Source: a virus
DNA: 37,529 nt
Strand: one strand, 5' to 3'
IMG/VR virus record: IMGVR_UViG_3300009506_000103
Location: 1 to 37,529 of that record
Part shown: positions 1 through 6,229 of the stretch, one piece after another
Layout: each line of letters starts with the position of its first letter
How positions within the stretch are numbered: position 1 is the first letter of the stretch
Notes under the pieces: generated by a model
Seen by the model: only the letters and a program-made list of their open reading frames with translations
Database searches by the model: none
What the model was told of the DNA's origin: nothing
Program-made: the position numbers and the translations under genes

Positions 1-21
1 GTTATAGTTAATAGTATAAAC

Positions 22-50
22 ATTATATTTCCTTTATCGGAAATTGTCAA
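22..50 (-). promoter_or_regulatory. Leftward sigma70-type promoter with internal operator
   Basis: Read leftward this is TTGACA, a 17-bp spacer, then TATAAT: a perfect consensus. The spacer contains the inverted repeat TTTCC-N6-GGAAA, typical of a repressor operator. The same 30 bp occurs identically at 11811-11840. It points out of the left edge of the window, so its target gene is not seen here. Confidence 0.75.
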
Positions 51-57
51 GTGTTTT

Positions 58-639
58 TTATTGGCAAGTAAAAACAAAAATGCCGTGTTTTTTGGCCTCA
101 TTTAATAAATCTTGCATTTCCTCTTTGCTTAATAAGATATGTAATTTTTCTCCATTATTATAAGAAATGGTTGTATGCAACTTTATATTATTGTCATCAA
201 CTTTTAATTCTTGAGCAAAAATACTTATTACATAATTAAAACTTATTCCGACATATTCGATTTTTATATTGTTTTTATTTTGAAATGGCGGATAAATTAT
301 GTCTGATGAAATAGCTCCTCCTAGCTTAGCACCAGCCATCAATCTTTTTAAAAAATCCTCTTTACTTTCGTTATCTTCATAACTTTCAGCAAATGTCATT
401 TTTGTAATGTCTGTGATGGCATCTTCTTCAGTTTCTTTTTTTATAGTACATTGACAGTTATATCCTTGTGGGTCAACTATAAGTTTTCCGAAGCCTTCTG
501 GCAATTCTTTCCCTTGTTCTATTTCTGAATCATAATTAACCTTTGCTGGTTTTATTTTAACTTTTTTGCCTCCAATAGTTAGGGTTGGTCGCTTTATTCT
601 TTTTCTGGTTATGATTGGTTTATTGGTTTTTTTTGTCAT
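58..639 (-). CDS. Hypothetical early phage protein, 193 aa
   Basis: I do not recognise the family. The N-terminus (about residues 1-35) is very basic, with many Lys/Arg, followed by an acidic middle (about 65-100) and a mixed beta-rich C-terminal half. The start at 639 is supported by an AGGA ribosome-binding site about 10 nt upstream. It overlaps the preceding 60-aa gene by 20 nt and is the last gene of the leftward set headed by the annealing protein, so a role in DNA metabolism or early takeover is possible but only inferred from position. Confidence 0.65.
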   Translation of the reverse strand: MTKKTNKPIITRKRIKRPTLTIGGKKVKIKPAKVNYDSEIEQGKELPEGFGKLIVDPQGYNCQCTIKKETEEDAITDITKMTFAESYEDNESKEDFLKRLMAGAKLGGAISSDIIYPPFQNKNNIKIEYVGISFNYVISIFAQELKVDDNNIKLHTTISYNNGEKLHILLSKEEMQDLLNEAKKHGIFVFTCQ

Positions 640-802
640 TTGAAATTTCCTTTAAAATATTTTTTTCTAATATATTGATTTGATTAGTTAAATGAATTGT
701 TAAATCGGTTATGATTTTTTGTATATAATCGACTAAGCTATGATGAATAGTTTTTTGTATTTCCGATATCGCTTTTAATAGGTTTGCGTCTATATTATCC
801 AT
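620..802 (-). CDS. Small helical protein, 60 aa
   Basis: A 60-residue protein starting at the ATG at 802, with a GAGGA ribosome-binding site just upstream. A longer reading from 907 would run deep inside the upstream gene and is less likely. The sequence has a heptad-like pattern of Ile/Leu through most of its length, suggesting one long amphipathic helix or coiled coil. It overlaps the upstream annealing-protein gene by 8 nt and the downstream gene by 20 nt, indicating translational coupling. Function unknown. Confidence 0.55.
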   Translation of the reverse strand: MDNIDANLLKAISEIQKTIHHSLVDYIQKIITDLTIHLTNQINILEKNILKEISNDKKNQ

Positions 803-1730
803 TATTACTATCCTCAATCTCACGCTTACGAGCATTTTTAGCTTTGTTAAGTTCGCCCATGGCAACGGTGTCCTTGGCGTTCTTGGCTTTTTCAAAAGAT
901 GCATCATAAACCTTATTTAGTTCTTCCACGTTTTGGCATAAGGACAATTTGTTTAAATCATCGCTGATATTAATTTTTGTTGCAGCTGATTGCGTAGATG
1001 ATTTTTGGTTACTCTTAGCTACAGTTTCAGCCTTAGATGGTTTCTTCGGTTCTTCGGTTGGAGCTACACCGTTCTCGTGCATATCTTCCAAATCCTGCTC
1101 AAAAAGATGGCTGGCAGCGGTAGCGGTTAATATCGCGTCAATATGAGCGCGTTTTTTTGCCATTTTTAAAACAGTGTTGTAATAATCAGCTGGATTATCA
1201 TATTCAACACGCCCAAGTTGTTGGTCTTCAATGGCCTTATCGCCAGATTGAAATTTAGCTCCACACCCACCTTTTTTTGCGTAACATAACCATCCGCCAC
1301 CATATTCTAGTTTTCCGGCAATGATTGCGTCCTCTACTCCACATTCAGGGCAAACGCGCCCGGCCTTTCTAAACCTAAATTTTGATTCCATCGTAGAACA
1401 TGAGCCAACGCCTTGACCGATTATAGAGCCGCTTGTGATGTGCCTTAATGTGCATAAAATTTCATATTCTCGGTGGTCATTGCGTAATTCTGTTACTTTT
1501 ATGTTATATTCAGGTGATAGTCTAAATAATACCCCTATTTCTTCAGCTCCGGCCTTAAACAGGCTTTTTTTCTCTCCACAGCCTGGAATTGTTCCATAAT
1601 GAACTTGCTCCTCCATTGCCGTTTTCATAAGGTTATTAATCATTTTCTTTTGGTCTATTACTTGCTGTGTAGAGTATTGGTTTAACATGGCAAGATTATT
1701 TGGGGTTTGATTTTTAGTTTCTTCATTCAT
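795..1730 (-). CDS. Rad52/Erf-like single-strand annealing protein with zinc ribbon (probable)
   Basis: 311 aa. It resembles a widespread phage family with the motif G-Q-G-V-G-S-C-S-T-M-E-S-K (about 105-117), followed by an inserted zinc ribbon (C127, C130, C149, C156) and the helix NTVLKMAKKRA (185-195). This pattern recalls the core of Rad52/Erf-type annealing recombinases. Those proteins coat single-stranded DNA and pair complementary strands during phage recombination and replication. The C-terminal third (about 225-311) is charged, low-complexity and probably a flexible tail. A GGAG ribosome-binding site precedes the ATG at 1730. The transcript has a structured leader of about 100 nt. 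The family assignment is by motif recall only; the fold needs a profile search. Confidence 0.6.
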   Translation of the reverse strand: MNEETKNQTPNNLAMLNQYSTQQVIDQKKMINNLMKTAMEEQVHYGTIPGCGEKKSLFKAGAEEIGVLFRLSPEYNIKVTELRNDHREYEILCTLRHITSGSIIGQGVGSCSTMESKFRFRKAGRVCPECGVEDAIIAGKLEYGGGWLCYAKKGGCGAKFQSGDKAIEDQQLGRVEYDNPADYYNTVLKMAKKRAHIDAILTATAASHLFEQDLEDMHENGVAPTEEPKKPSKAETVAKSNQKSSTQSAATKINISDDLNKLSLCQNVEELNKVYDASFEKAKNAKDTVAMGELNKAKNARKREIEDSNNG

Positions 1731-1758
1731 CTTACATTCTCCATAATTGTTAATAGGG

Positions 1759-1829
1759 TTGCTCGCAATGTTCCAAGAAAAATAAATGGGTCACAGGTAT
1801 TAATTTTTAGAATAATTCACTGCGAGCAA
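1759..1829 (-). promoter_or_regulatory. Stem-loop leader of the annealing-protein mRNA
   Basis: In the leftward transcript TTGCTCGCA (1829-1821) can pair perfectly with TGCGAGCAA (1767-1759), closing a 53-nt loop. The predicted transcription start (about 1827) lies at the very beginning of this stem, so it would form a 5'-terminal structure ending about 28 nt before the start codon. Possible roles are mRNA protection or autoregulation by the encoded single-strand-binding protein; this is inference. Confidence 0.45.
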
Positions 1830-1833
1830 TAGT

Positions 1834-1861
1834 ATTATATCCAATTTTTTCTAAAAAACAA
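1834..1861 (-). promoter_or_regulatory. Leftward promoter for the annealing-protein operon
   Basis: Read leftward: TTGTTT, 16-bp spacer, TATAAT. The start would be near 1827, giving a leader of about 97 nt before the ATG at 1730. Confidence 0.6.
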
Positions 1862-1882
1862 GCATAAGATATTAAAAATGTC

Positions 1883-1897
1883 TTTTCCAACGGAAAA
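1883..1897. repeat. Inverted repeat TTTTCC-AAC-GGAAAA
   Basis: A 6-bp perfect palindrome with a 3-bp centre just upstream of the leftward promoter, followed by another GGAAAA. Its TTTCC/GGAAA half-sites resemble those in the duplicated promoter-operator at 28-44 and 11817-11833, though with different spacing. Candidate protein-binding site. Confidence 0.4.
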
Positions 1898-1918
1898 ACG
1901 GAAAATTCCATGTTTATT

Positions 1919-2077
1919 ATCACTAGTGGTCATAAATAATCACTAATGGTTATAAATTAAATTTAATGTCCAAAATCTACCCCAAATCTACCCCAAGTCT
2001 ACCCCAAATTTTCCCTGAACTTTCCCTGAACTTTCCCTATGGGAAATTAGTGGGAAATTTTTGCTAAATTTTTCCCA
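1919..2077. other. Iteron array, candidate phage replication origin
   Basis: The non-coding stretch between the divergent genes at 1730 and 2152 is densely repetitive. Two 20-bp direct repeats beginning ATCACTA occupy 1919-1938 and 1939-1958. About six units with an 11-bp period follow from 1970 to 2035: three of the CCCAAATCTAC type, a transitional one, then two CCTGAACTTTC. Next come the palindrome TTTCCC-TAT-GGGAAA (2032-2046) and a wider inverted repeat TGGGAAA/TTTCCCA (2051-2057 and 2071-2077) around an A+T-rich centre. Helically phased iterons plus an A+T-rich segment beside replication-initiation genes is the usual form of an initiator-binding origin. No experimental support can be drawn from sequence alone. 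Confidence 0.5.
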
Positions 2078-2117
2078 TTGCTTTTTTTCGTATTTTACGA
2101 TTGTGTTTTGCGTATTA

Positions 2118-2145
2118 TTGAATTATGCCAATTTTTGGATATAAT
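2118..2145 (+). promoter_or_regulatory. Rightward promoter of the replication genes
   Basis: TTGAAT, 16-bp spacer, TATAAT. The predicted start, 6-7 nt beyond the -10 box, coincides with the ATG at 2152, which implies a leaderless first gene. Confidence 0.6.
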
Positions 2146-2151
2146 ATATTC

Positions 2152-2418
2152 ATGCGCCCAAGAATTAACCGGTCAATATTAAAATCACAACATAACCGAT
2201 TTTTAAAAATCATGGACGATTACAATTTGAAGCATCAGCATATAATGCTATTATTAGGCGTTTCATATAATACGGTAAAAAATTGGCGTTCTGGTACTAC
2301 GTTTTTTAGCGTAGCCCAAGAAAATTTATTGCTCAAAAAGCTTAAGGAATATTTATCTGATAAGGTTAAATATGCCGAAAAAGAACTTGTAGGCCTTCCG
2401 CCGAAACTGTTGCCTTAA
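2152..2418 (+). CDS. Small HTH DNA-binding protein, 88 aa
   Basis: An 88-residue protein with a helix-turn-helix of the phage-repressor/YdaS-like kind: the segment around L-L-G-V-S-Y-N-T-V-K-N-W-R-S-G is a clear recognition-helix signature. An upstream ATG at 2125 would add nine residues but sits inside the promoter spacer and has no ribosome-binding site. I chose 2152, which lies at the predicted transcription start. It is the first gene of the rightward early set, next to the repeat array, so it may bind that array as regulator or origin-binding factor; this is inferred. Confidence 0.6.
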   Translation: MRPRINRSILKSQHNRFLKIMDDYNLKHQHIMLLLGVSYNTVKNWRSGTTFFSVAQENLLLKKLKEYLSDKVKYAEKELVGLPPKLLP

Positions 2419-2471
2419 TTTTTTGTTAAGGTCAACCTTGACATAAAATTTTAATATATTATTCTAATTAT

Positions 2472-2693
2472 GTGGATAATAATGGGGATAATAAAAAGAT
2501 GATTGAAATATCACGAGAAGAATTTAAGAGTCTTTATTATAAAACTAGAGATAGAGAATTAGCAATACTTTTTGGCGTTAAAGATGTTGCTACTATACGC
2601 AGATATGCAGAATCACTGAAATTGCAAACCAAGGGACGGGGTTATATTTACCCCGATGACAAACGGCTACAAAAGAAGGTATTTTTTGTATGA
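2472..2693 (+). CDS. Small HTH protein, 73 aa
   Basis: Contains a homeodomain/Fis-like helix-turn-helix: a segment of the type 'D-R-E-L-A-I-L-F-G-V-K-D-V-A-T-I-R-R-Y-A' preceded by a conserved aromatic-rich helix, seen in many short phage DNA-binding proteins. The GTG at 2472 is the longest start; the ATG at 2499 is an alternative giving 64 aa. Its stop overlaps the start of the next gene (ATGA), indicating translational coupling to the replication protein. Likely DNA-binding; target unknown. Confidence 0.55.
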   Translation: MDNNGDNKKMIEISREEFKSLYYKTRDRELAILFGVKDVATIRRYAESLKLQTKGRGYIYPDDKRLQKKVFFV

Positions 2694-3481
2694 CCAGACG
2701 ATGGGTTAGAGTTTACGCAGATATTTTGGACGACCAAAAAGTCGCAAAAATGTCAGCAAAAAGTTTTAAATTTTTCATTTTTTTGTTAGTTTTTTGTGCG
2801 GAAAGTGGCATCGGCGACAAAATTTTAGACGCTGCTGGTTCTATCTGTTGGCGATTCCGCGTCACAAAAAAAGCATTTAATGATGCAGTTAAGGAATTAT
2901 CATCTCTAGGAATAATTACTTTAAAAAACAATGACATAATAATAAATAAGTGGGATAAACGACAGTATAAAAGCGACAATTCAACTGAACGCGTGCAACG
3001 TTACCGTAACAAGCATGAAACGTTACATGTAACCCCCCCAGATACAGATACAGATACAGAAACAGATAAAGATACAGATACACATACTACAGAGATAGAT
3101 GTAAGTAGTATGTATAGGCATTACAAAAAATATGCCAAACAATTTTACTCAAATTACCCTATGCAAAAAAATGAAGAGGATGCAATCAATGCATTTGTAG
3201 CAATTTGTAATTCGTCTCGGTTTACTGAAAACCAAACACAAGAATTTTTTAGCTTGTGTGTATTTGCTATTCAAAACCAAAGACACGAAAAGGAAGCTTT
3301 AGCGCGATATAAGCTTCCTGTGCCAGAATGGAAATACCCTGATACTTGGCTGCAAAAAAAATGCTGGCTCGAAAAAGTAGAAACCGCATCGGCAATAAAA
3401 CGTAGGGCTGTAGAGTATGGAAGGTACAAGGAAACTACTGAGGAAATTTTTGAAAACCCAAATGAGGATAAAACATCATGA
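2690..3481 (+). CDS. Phage replication initiator-like protein (O/DnaD-type), 263 aa
   Basis: The N-terminal about 100 residues form a winged-helix-like domain typical of phage replisome organisers: W-V-R-V-Y-A-D-I-L-D-D at the start, then a helix pair and the motif K-W-D-K-R-Q-Y-K-S-D-N-S-T-E-R-V-Q-R-Y-R. A short Asp-Thr repeat linker (about 119-132) is encoded by a run of hexanucleotide repeats near 3040-3085. The C-terminal half is helical and may contact the helicase or its loader. The ATG at 2690 overlaps the upstream gene by 4 nt and the stop overlaps the next ATG. Position beside the repeat array supports origin recognition. Confidence 0.65.
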   Translation: MTRRWVRVYADILDDQKVAKMSAKSFKFFIFLLVFCAESGIGDKILDAAGSICWRFRVTKKAFNDAVKELSSLGIITLKNNDIIINKWDKRQYKSDNSTERVQRYRNKHETLHVTPPDTDTDTETDKDTDTHTTEIDVSSMYRHYKKYAKQFYSNYPMQKNEEDAINAFVAICNSSRFTENQTQEFFSLCVFAIQNQRHEKEALARYKLPVPEWKYPDTWLQKKCWLEKVETASAIKRRAVEYGRYKETTEEIFENPNEDKTS

Positions 3482-4041
3482 TGCAAGAAAAAAAAGTTAT
3501 TGAGCTAGACAGGCTAAATAACGTACTTTATTTTTTAGCAAAAAAATGCACCGGAATAGATGCAGAGTTACGGAATGTCGGATTGCAAAAGCTCAGGGAT
3601 AAATGGCACGCTACGATAGCCTCATTAAACGATGGGCAGCTATCAGTTGGAAAAAATCGCATGGCCGACCATCCAGAACCGTTTATCCAGCCGGAACGTT
3701 TTAGATTTTTGGCGTATGGATTAATCGATACGAGATTAGCGTTTGAGCAGGCCAAGGATAGAATTTATAATCATGCGGCCGTTTATCATGCCGCATTTAG
3801 GGCAAATATTTATTCGGGGGGAAGTGATGAGCAGTTATATCAACGCTTTACGAGAGCCTATAATTACATGTGTGATAAGGTTTTAAACGGCGAAACATTG
3901 CCAGCATTAAGCGTTTCGGAAGCCCTAAGCACGCCAGTTTACAAAAAAAAGCAGCCGCCTACGGAAGCACAAAAAAAACTAGCCAGAGAGCATTTGAATA
4001 AAATTTACTCAAAATTAGGCGAAAATAGAAAATTAGTTTAA
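3478..4041 (+). CDS. Hypothetical protein downstream of the replication initiator, 187 aa
   Basis: A mostly alpha-helical protein with no motif I can name. No Walker A motif is visible, so it is not an AAA+ loader of the DnaC type. Its overlapping start (ATGATG) with the initiator gene and its position correspond to where lambdoid phages place a helicase-recruiting P-like gene, so a role as replication partner is possible but unproven. It is the last gene before a 100-bp gap containing only short repeats. Confidence 0.6.
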   Translation: MMQEKKVIELDRLNNVLYFLAKKCTGIDAELRNVGLQKLRDKWHATIASLNDGQLSVGKNRMADHPEPFIQPERFRFLAYGLIDTRLAFEQAKDRIYNHAAVYHAAFRANIYSGGSDEQLYQRFTRAYNYMCDKVLNGETLPALSVSEALSTPVYKKKQPPTEAQKKLAREHLNKIYSKLGENRKLV

Positions 4042-4143
4042 ACGCAATATAATGCGATTTTAGCGATTTTTGAAATTAAGTGCTACCTAGGTATTACCTT
4101 TACATAAAAAACTTAATAGCGTTTAAATGCGTAAGGATTTGGG

Positions 4144-4338
4144 CTATCTTTTAGTAATTATTTCGAGATGTTTTTCATTAACCAACATTCTAGCCAAATA
4201 ATGGTTATTTCCTTTGTAAATTATCTTTGAATGGACATAATCATATTTAAAATTAAATTTTTCAGAATAAACATCCCTATCTTTTACAAGGTTAAAATAA
4301 TTTTTTAAGATGTTCCAAGCGTCCCATGCGGTTTTCAT
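4144..4338 (-). CDS. Hypothetical protein, 64 aa
   Basis: A small basic protein rich in aromatic residues (Y, F, W), with no recognised motif. It lies 19 nt downstream of the HNH endonuclease gene on the same strand and probably shares its transcript. No clear ribosome-binding site is visible, so translation could depend on coupling. It may be part of the mobile HNH cassette. Confidence 0.4.
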   Translation of the reverse strand: MKTAWDAWNILKNYFNLVKDRDVYSEKFNFKYDYVHSKIIYKGNNHYLARMLVNEKHLEIITKR

Positions 4339-4357
4339 TATTGCATTTTATCATTTG

Positions 4358-4924
4358 CTAATTTGGTATTGAAATATTATTTTTTTTAAGTAAATTTTCT
4401 AGTAATTGAACGCGTTTCATTAATGCTGTTATAGTGGCGTGTTTTGATGTTGTAACTATTTCTAAATTTTCTATTCTGTTATCATGTTTTATGCCATTTT
4501 TATGATGTACATGCTCATAACTTTTTAGATGTCTTCCAATGTGTTTTTCCATGATATATCTATGCTCTAAAACCTCTCCTCGCGCATCACAATGCGAATA
4601 TTCAGGCATGTAAATTTTAATATAACCTCTAAATGGTTTTCTCCTTTCTGGTCTATCTCTTCCTTTCTCTAACCATGTCATTCCATTGGTGCATTCTTGG
4701 CAAATACCTGTAACTTTTTTCCAGTTACCACGCTGTGAATTAAATACTTTTCTTACATTATCAAAATGCATATTTCTTGTTCTATTGCATTTGCCACATG
4801 TAACGGGTACGATTCTTCTGGGTTTTTTATTTATATGTATTTTTTTGGTTTGGCTAAAATGAATTATACTACCGTTTATGTCGTTTTTTATATCTTGTGT
4901 GTAGTTATATTTTATTTTTGTCAT
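4358..4924 (-). CDS. HNH homing endonuclease, free-standing
   Basis: 188 aa. Residues 43-78 carry a C-x2-C (43, 46) and C-x2-C (75, 78) zinc-finger pair. Residues 117-162 form an HNH nuclease core: E-H-R-Y-I-M-E-K-H-I-G-R, then H-V-H-H-K-N-G-I-K-H-D-N-R-I-E-N-L-E, with the catalytic-type His pair at 140/141 and the Asn at 143. A short leucine-rich coiled coil (about 165-182) ends the protein. Such enzymes cut unoccupied alleles and spread by repair. It sits on the opposite strand between rightward genes, as expected for a mobile intruder. A TATAAT box (4926-4931) lies almost against the ATG, so either another promoter is used or translation begins further in. Confidence 0.85.
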   Translation of the reverse strand: MTKIKYNYTQDIKNDINGSIIHFSQTKKIHINKKPRRIVPVTCGKCNRTRNMHFDNVRKVFNSQRGNWKKVTGICQECTNGMTWLEKGRDRPERRKPFRGYIKIYMPEYSHCDARGEVLEHRYIMEKHIGRHLKSYEHVHHKNGIKHDNRIENLEIVTTSKHATITALMKRVQLLENLLKKNNISIPN

Positions 4925-4937
4925 AATTATAGTATGC

Positions 4938-4956
4938 CATTTCTAAATGAGAAATG
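4938..4956. promoter_or_regulatory. Operator-like inverted repeat between divergent genes
   Basis: CATTTCT-N5-AGAAATG, a 7-bp perfect inverted repeat. It lies between the leftward HNH gene and the rightward gene at 4984, next to a leftward TATAAT box. No T-tract follows, so an operator is likelier than a terminator. Confidence 0.4.
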
Positions 4957-4983
4957 CAATAAATTATAGAATAGGAGAACCAT

Positions 4984-5280
4984 ATGCCTTATCCTTCGGA
5001 GCATGCGGCGCGCTTGCAATCGCCAGACAAATTTGACCCAAAAAGTTATAGAAGAACAGCCGGCGGTACGATTTTTGGAAGAATAAAAGTACCTGCTAGT
5101 GTAGGCATTATTTGGGGAAAACTAAAGGGAAAATCCGGCCCAAATGATATGCCAATTCCACAGGCGTTAAGATTCGATAAAACTAAATGGACAGTCGCGC
5201 AGGCGAAAGACTGGCTTAAACAAAACAAGTTAGATGACAATGTTATGTCTTTTGAGCCGGCATCTAATAATAACAAATAA
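4984..5280 (+). CDS. Small phage protein, first of a paralogous pair, 98 aa
   Basis: Begins with P-Y-P-S-E-H-A-A-R-L and carries a glycine-rich core with I-x-W-G-K-L-K, then an aromatic motif (K-W-T-V-A-Q-A-K-D-W-L-K). This resembles a short domain often found beside, or fused to, phage head genes whose biochemical role is not established. A GGAG ribosome-binding site precedes the ATG. The next gene is a diverged copy starting directly at its stop codon, so the two form a tandem duplication just upstream of the packaging genes. Confidence 0.6.
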   Translation: MPYPSEHAARLQSPDKFDPKSYRRTAGGTIFGRIKVPASVGIIWGKLKGKSGPNDMPIPQALRFDKTKWTVAQAKDWLKQNKLDDNVMSFEPASNNNK

Positions 5281-5555
5281 TGTCATATCCAAACAAAAGC
5301 GTTGCCAGATTCGGTAGTCCTTTCAAATTTGATAGGTCAACTTGGCGTATTAGTTCTGGGGGTAATGTTTTCGGTGTAACAGTTCCAAAAGGAGTTACAG
5401 TTAGATGGGGAAAGCTTAAAAGCGGTGGTGATTTAAGGCCGCAATTAATGCTTTTTCCGTTATCAGATTGGACTCCAGACCGCATGAGAGAATGGCTAAA
5501 GAAAAATAATTTATTATCAAAAACTGACAAAACAGAATCTGCAACAAACGCCTAA
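5280..5555 (+). CDS. Small phage protein, second of the paralogous pair, 91 aa
   Basis: Aligns with the preceding gene from end to end: M-S-Y-P-N-K-S-V-A-R near the start, S-G-G-N-V-F-G, V-R-W-G-K-L-K, and the terminal aromatic motif D-W-T-P-D-R-M-R-E-W-L-K. The ATG overlaps the last base of the upstream stop. Identity is modest, so the duplication is old or one copy came from another phage. Function unknown. Confidence 0.6.
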   Translation: MSYPNKSVARFGSPFKFDRSTWRISSGGNVFGVTVPKGVTVRWGKLKSGGDLRPQLMLFPLSDWTPDRMREWLKKNNLLSKTDKTESATNA

Positions 5556-5556
5556 T

Positions 5557-5585
5557 TTGCCGTTAATAATTCGTTAAGTTATACT
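5557..5585 (+). promoter_or_regulatory. Promoter of the XRE regulator
   Basis: TTGCCG, 17-bp spacer, TATACT. The predicted start falls on the ATG at 5592 (6 nt after the -10 box), again implying a leaderless transcript. Confidence 0.6.
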
Positions 5586-5591
5586 TATAAA

Positions 5592-5792
5592 ATGTCCATT
5601 AATGGCGAAAAATTAAAAAAAATCCGTGAAGGGTTAAATATTACTCAAAGTAAATTATCAGATATTATTGATTGTTACCCCCATCAAGTAAGCATGTGGG
5701 AAAGCGGAAAAATACCATTAAGCGATAAACGATATTCATATTTTGAGGAGGTTTTAGATAGGTACGAAAATAACCTCATTAATAAAAGATAG
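5592..5792 (+). CDS. XRE-family (Cro/C1-type) HTH regulator, 66 aa
   Basis: A minimal lambda-repressor-like helix-turn-helix: L-K-K-I-R-E-G-L-N-I-T-Q-S-K-L-S-D-I-I, then a recognition helix ending V-S-M-W-E-S-G-K. No oligomerisation or cleavage domain follows, so it is Cro-sized. It precedes the terminase genes and has its own promoter with no room for a leader. It may control packaging or late genes, or be the repressor acting on the duplicated operator; neither is shown by the sequence. Confidence 0.75.
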   Translation: MSINGEKLKKIREGLNITQSKLSDIIDCYPHQVSMWESGKIPLSDKRYSYFEEVLDRYENNLINKR

Positions 5793-5811
5793 AGTGATAA
5801 TAGAGTGATAA
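5790..5811. repeat. Tandem 11-bp direct repeat before the small terminase gene
   Basis: TAGAGTGATAA occurs twice in perfect tandem, immediately upstream of the ATG at 5813. It could be a protein-binding site or part of a packaging-recognition site, since terminase small subunits often bind repeats near their own gene. Confidence 0.45.
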
Positions 5812-5812
5812 C

Positions 5813-6229
5813 ATGGGAAATCCGAATCCAAAAATAGAAAATTTAAGACAGTTTAAAATAGGCAGAAAAAAAACTGGCGGTCGACAAAAGGGTGTTCCTA
5901 ATAAAATTACAGCACAAGTAATTATTGATGGATTATCAGATAAATTAAACGAAATAAATATTGTTACGGATGAGGAAGGATTTGAGAGCGAAAAAACTAC
6001 ATTAGAATTAGTCTTAGATACTTTGGCTATTAAGGCCATGTTAGGTGATTCAAAAGCTATTGAGATGATTTTTAAATGTTTTGGTTTGCCTCTTAATAAA
6101 ATAGAAGTAAGCGGCAATGTTGACACAGACGACAAAAACACAGCTCAAATTGTTACAGAACTCTGTAAAATTGCTAACGCAGTCGGAAAAAGAACAGATA
6201 CTCCAACTGACGAATCAACTCAAATATAG
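5813..6229 (+). CDS. terS: Terminase small subunit (DUF5681-like)
   Basis: 138 aa. The N-terminal G-R-K-K-T-G-G-R-Q-K-G-V-P-N-K motif is characteristic of the DUF5681 group found beside phage large terminases. The rest is helical with an acidic C-terminal tail. It should recognise the packaging site and recruit the motor. The large-subunit gene overlaps it by about 110 nt in another frame if the ATG at 6117 is used. Confidence 0.65.
   Translation: MGNPNPKIENLRQFKIGRKKTGGRQKGVPNKITAQVIIDGLSDKLNEINIVTDEEGFESEKTTLELVLDTLAIKAMLGDSKAIEMIFKCFGLPLNKIEVSGNVDTDDKNTAQIVTELCKIANAVGKRTDTPTDESTQI

Noticed and set aside
949-1146. 65-aa rightward frame opposite the annealing-protein gene
   Set aside because: Antisense to a low-complexity coding tail; nothing supports expression.
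1919-2046. CRISPR array
   Set aside because: Repeats are 11 or 20 bp, directly adjoining, with no unique spacers, and no cas genes exist nearby.
3040-3090. Short tandem GATACA-type repeats
   Set aside because: Not a separate element: they encode the Asp-Thr linker of the replication protein. Noted there.
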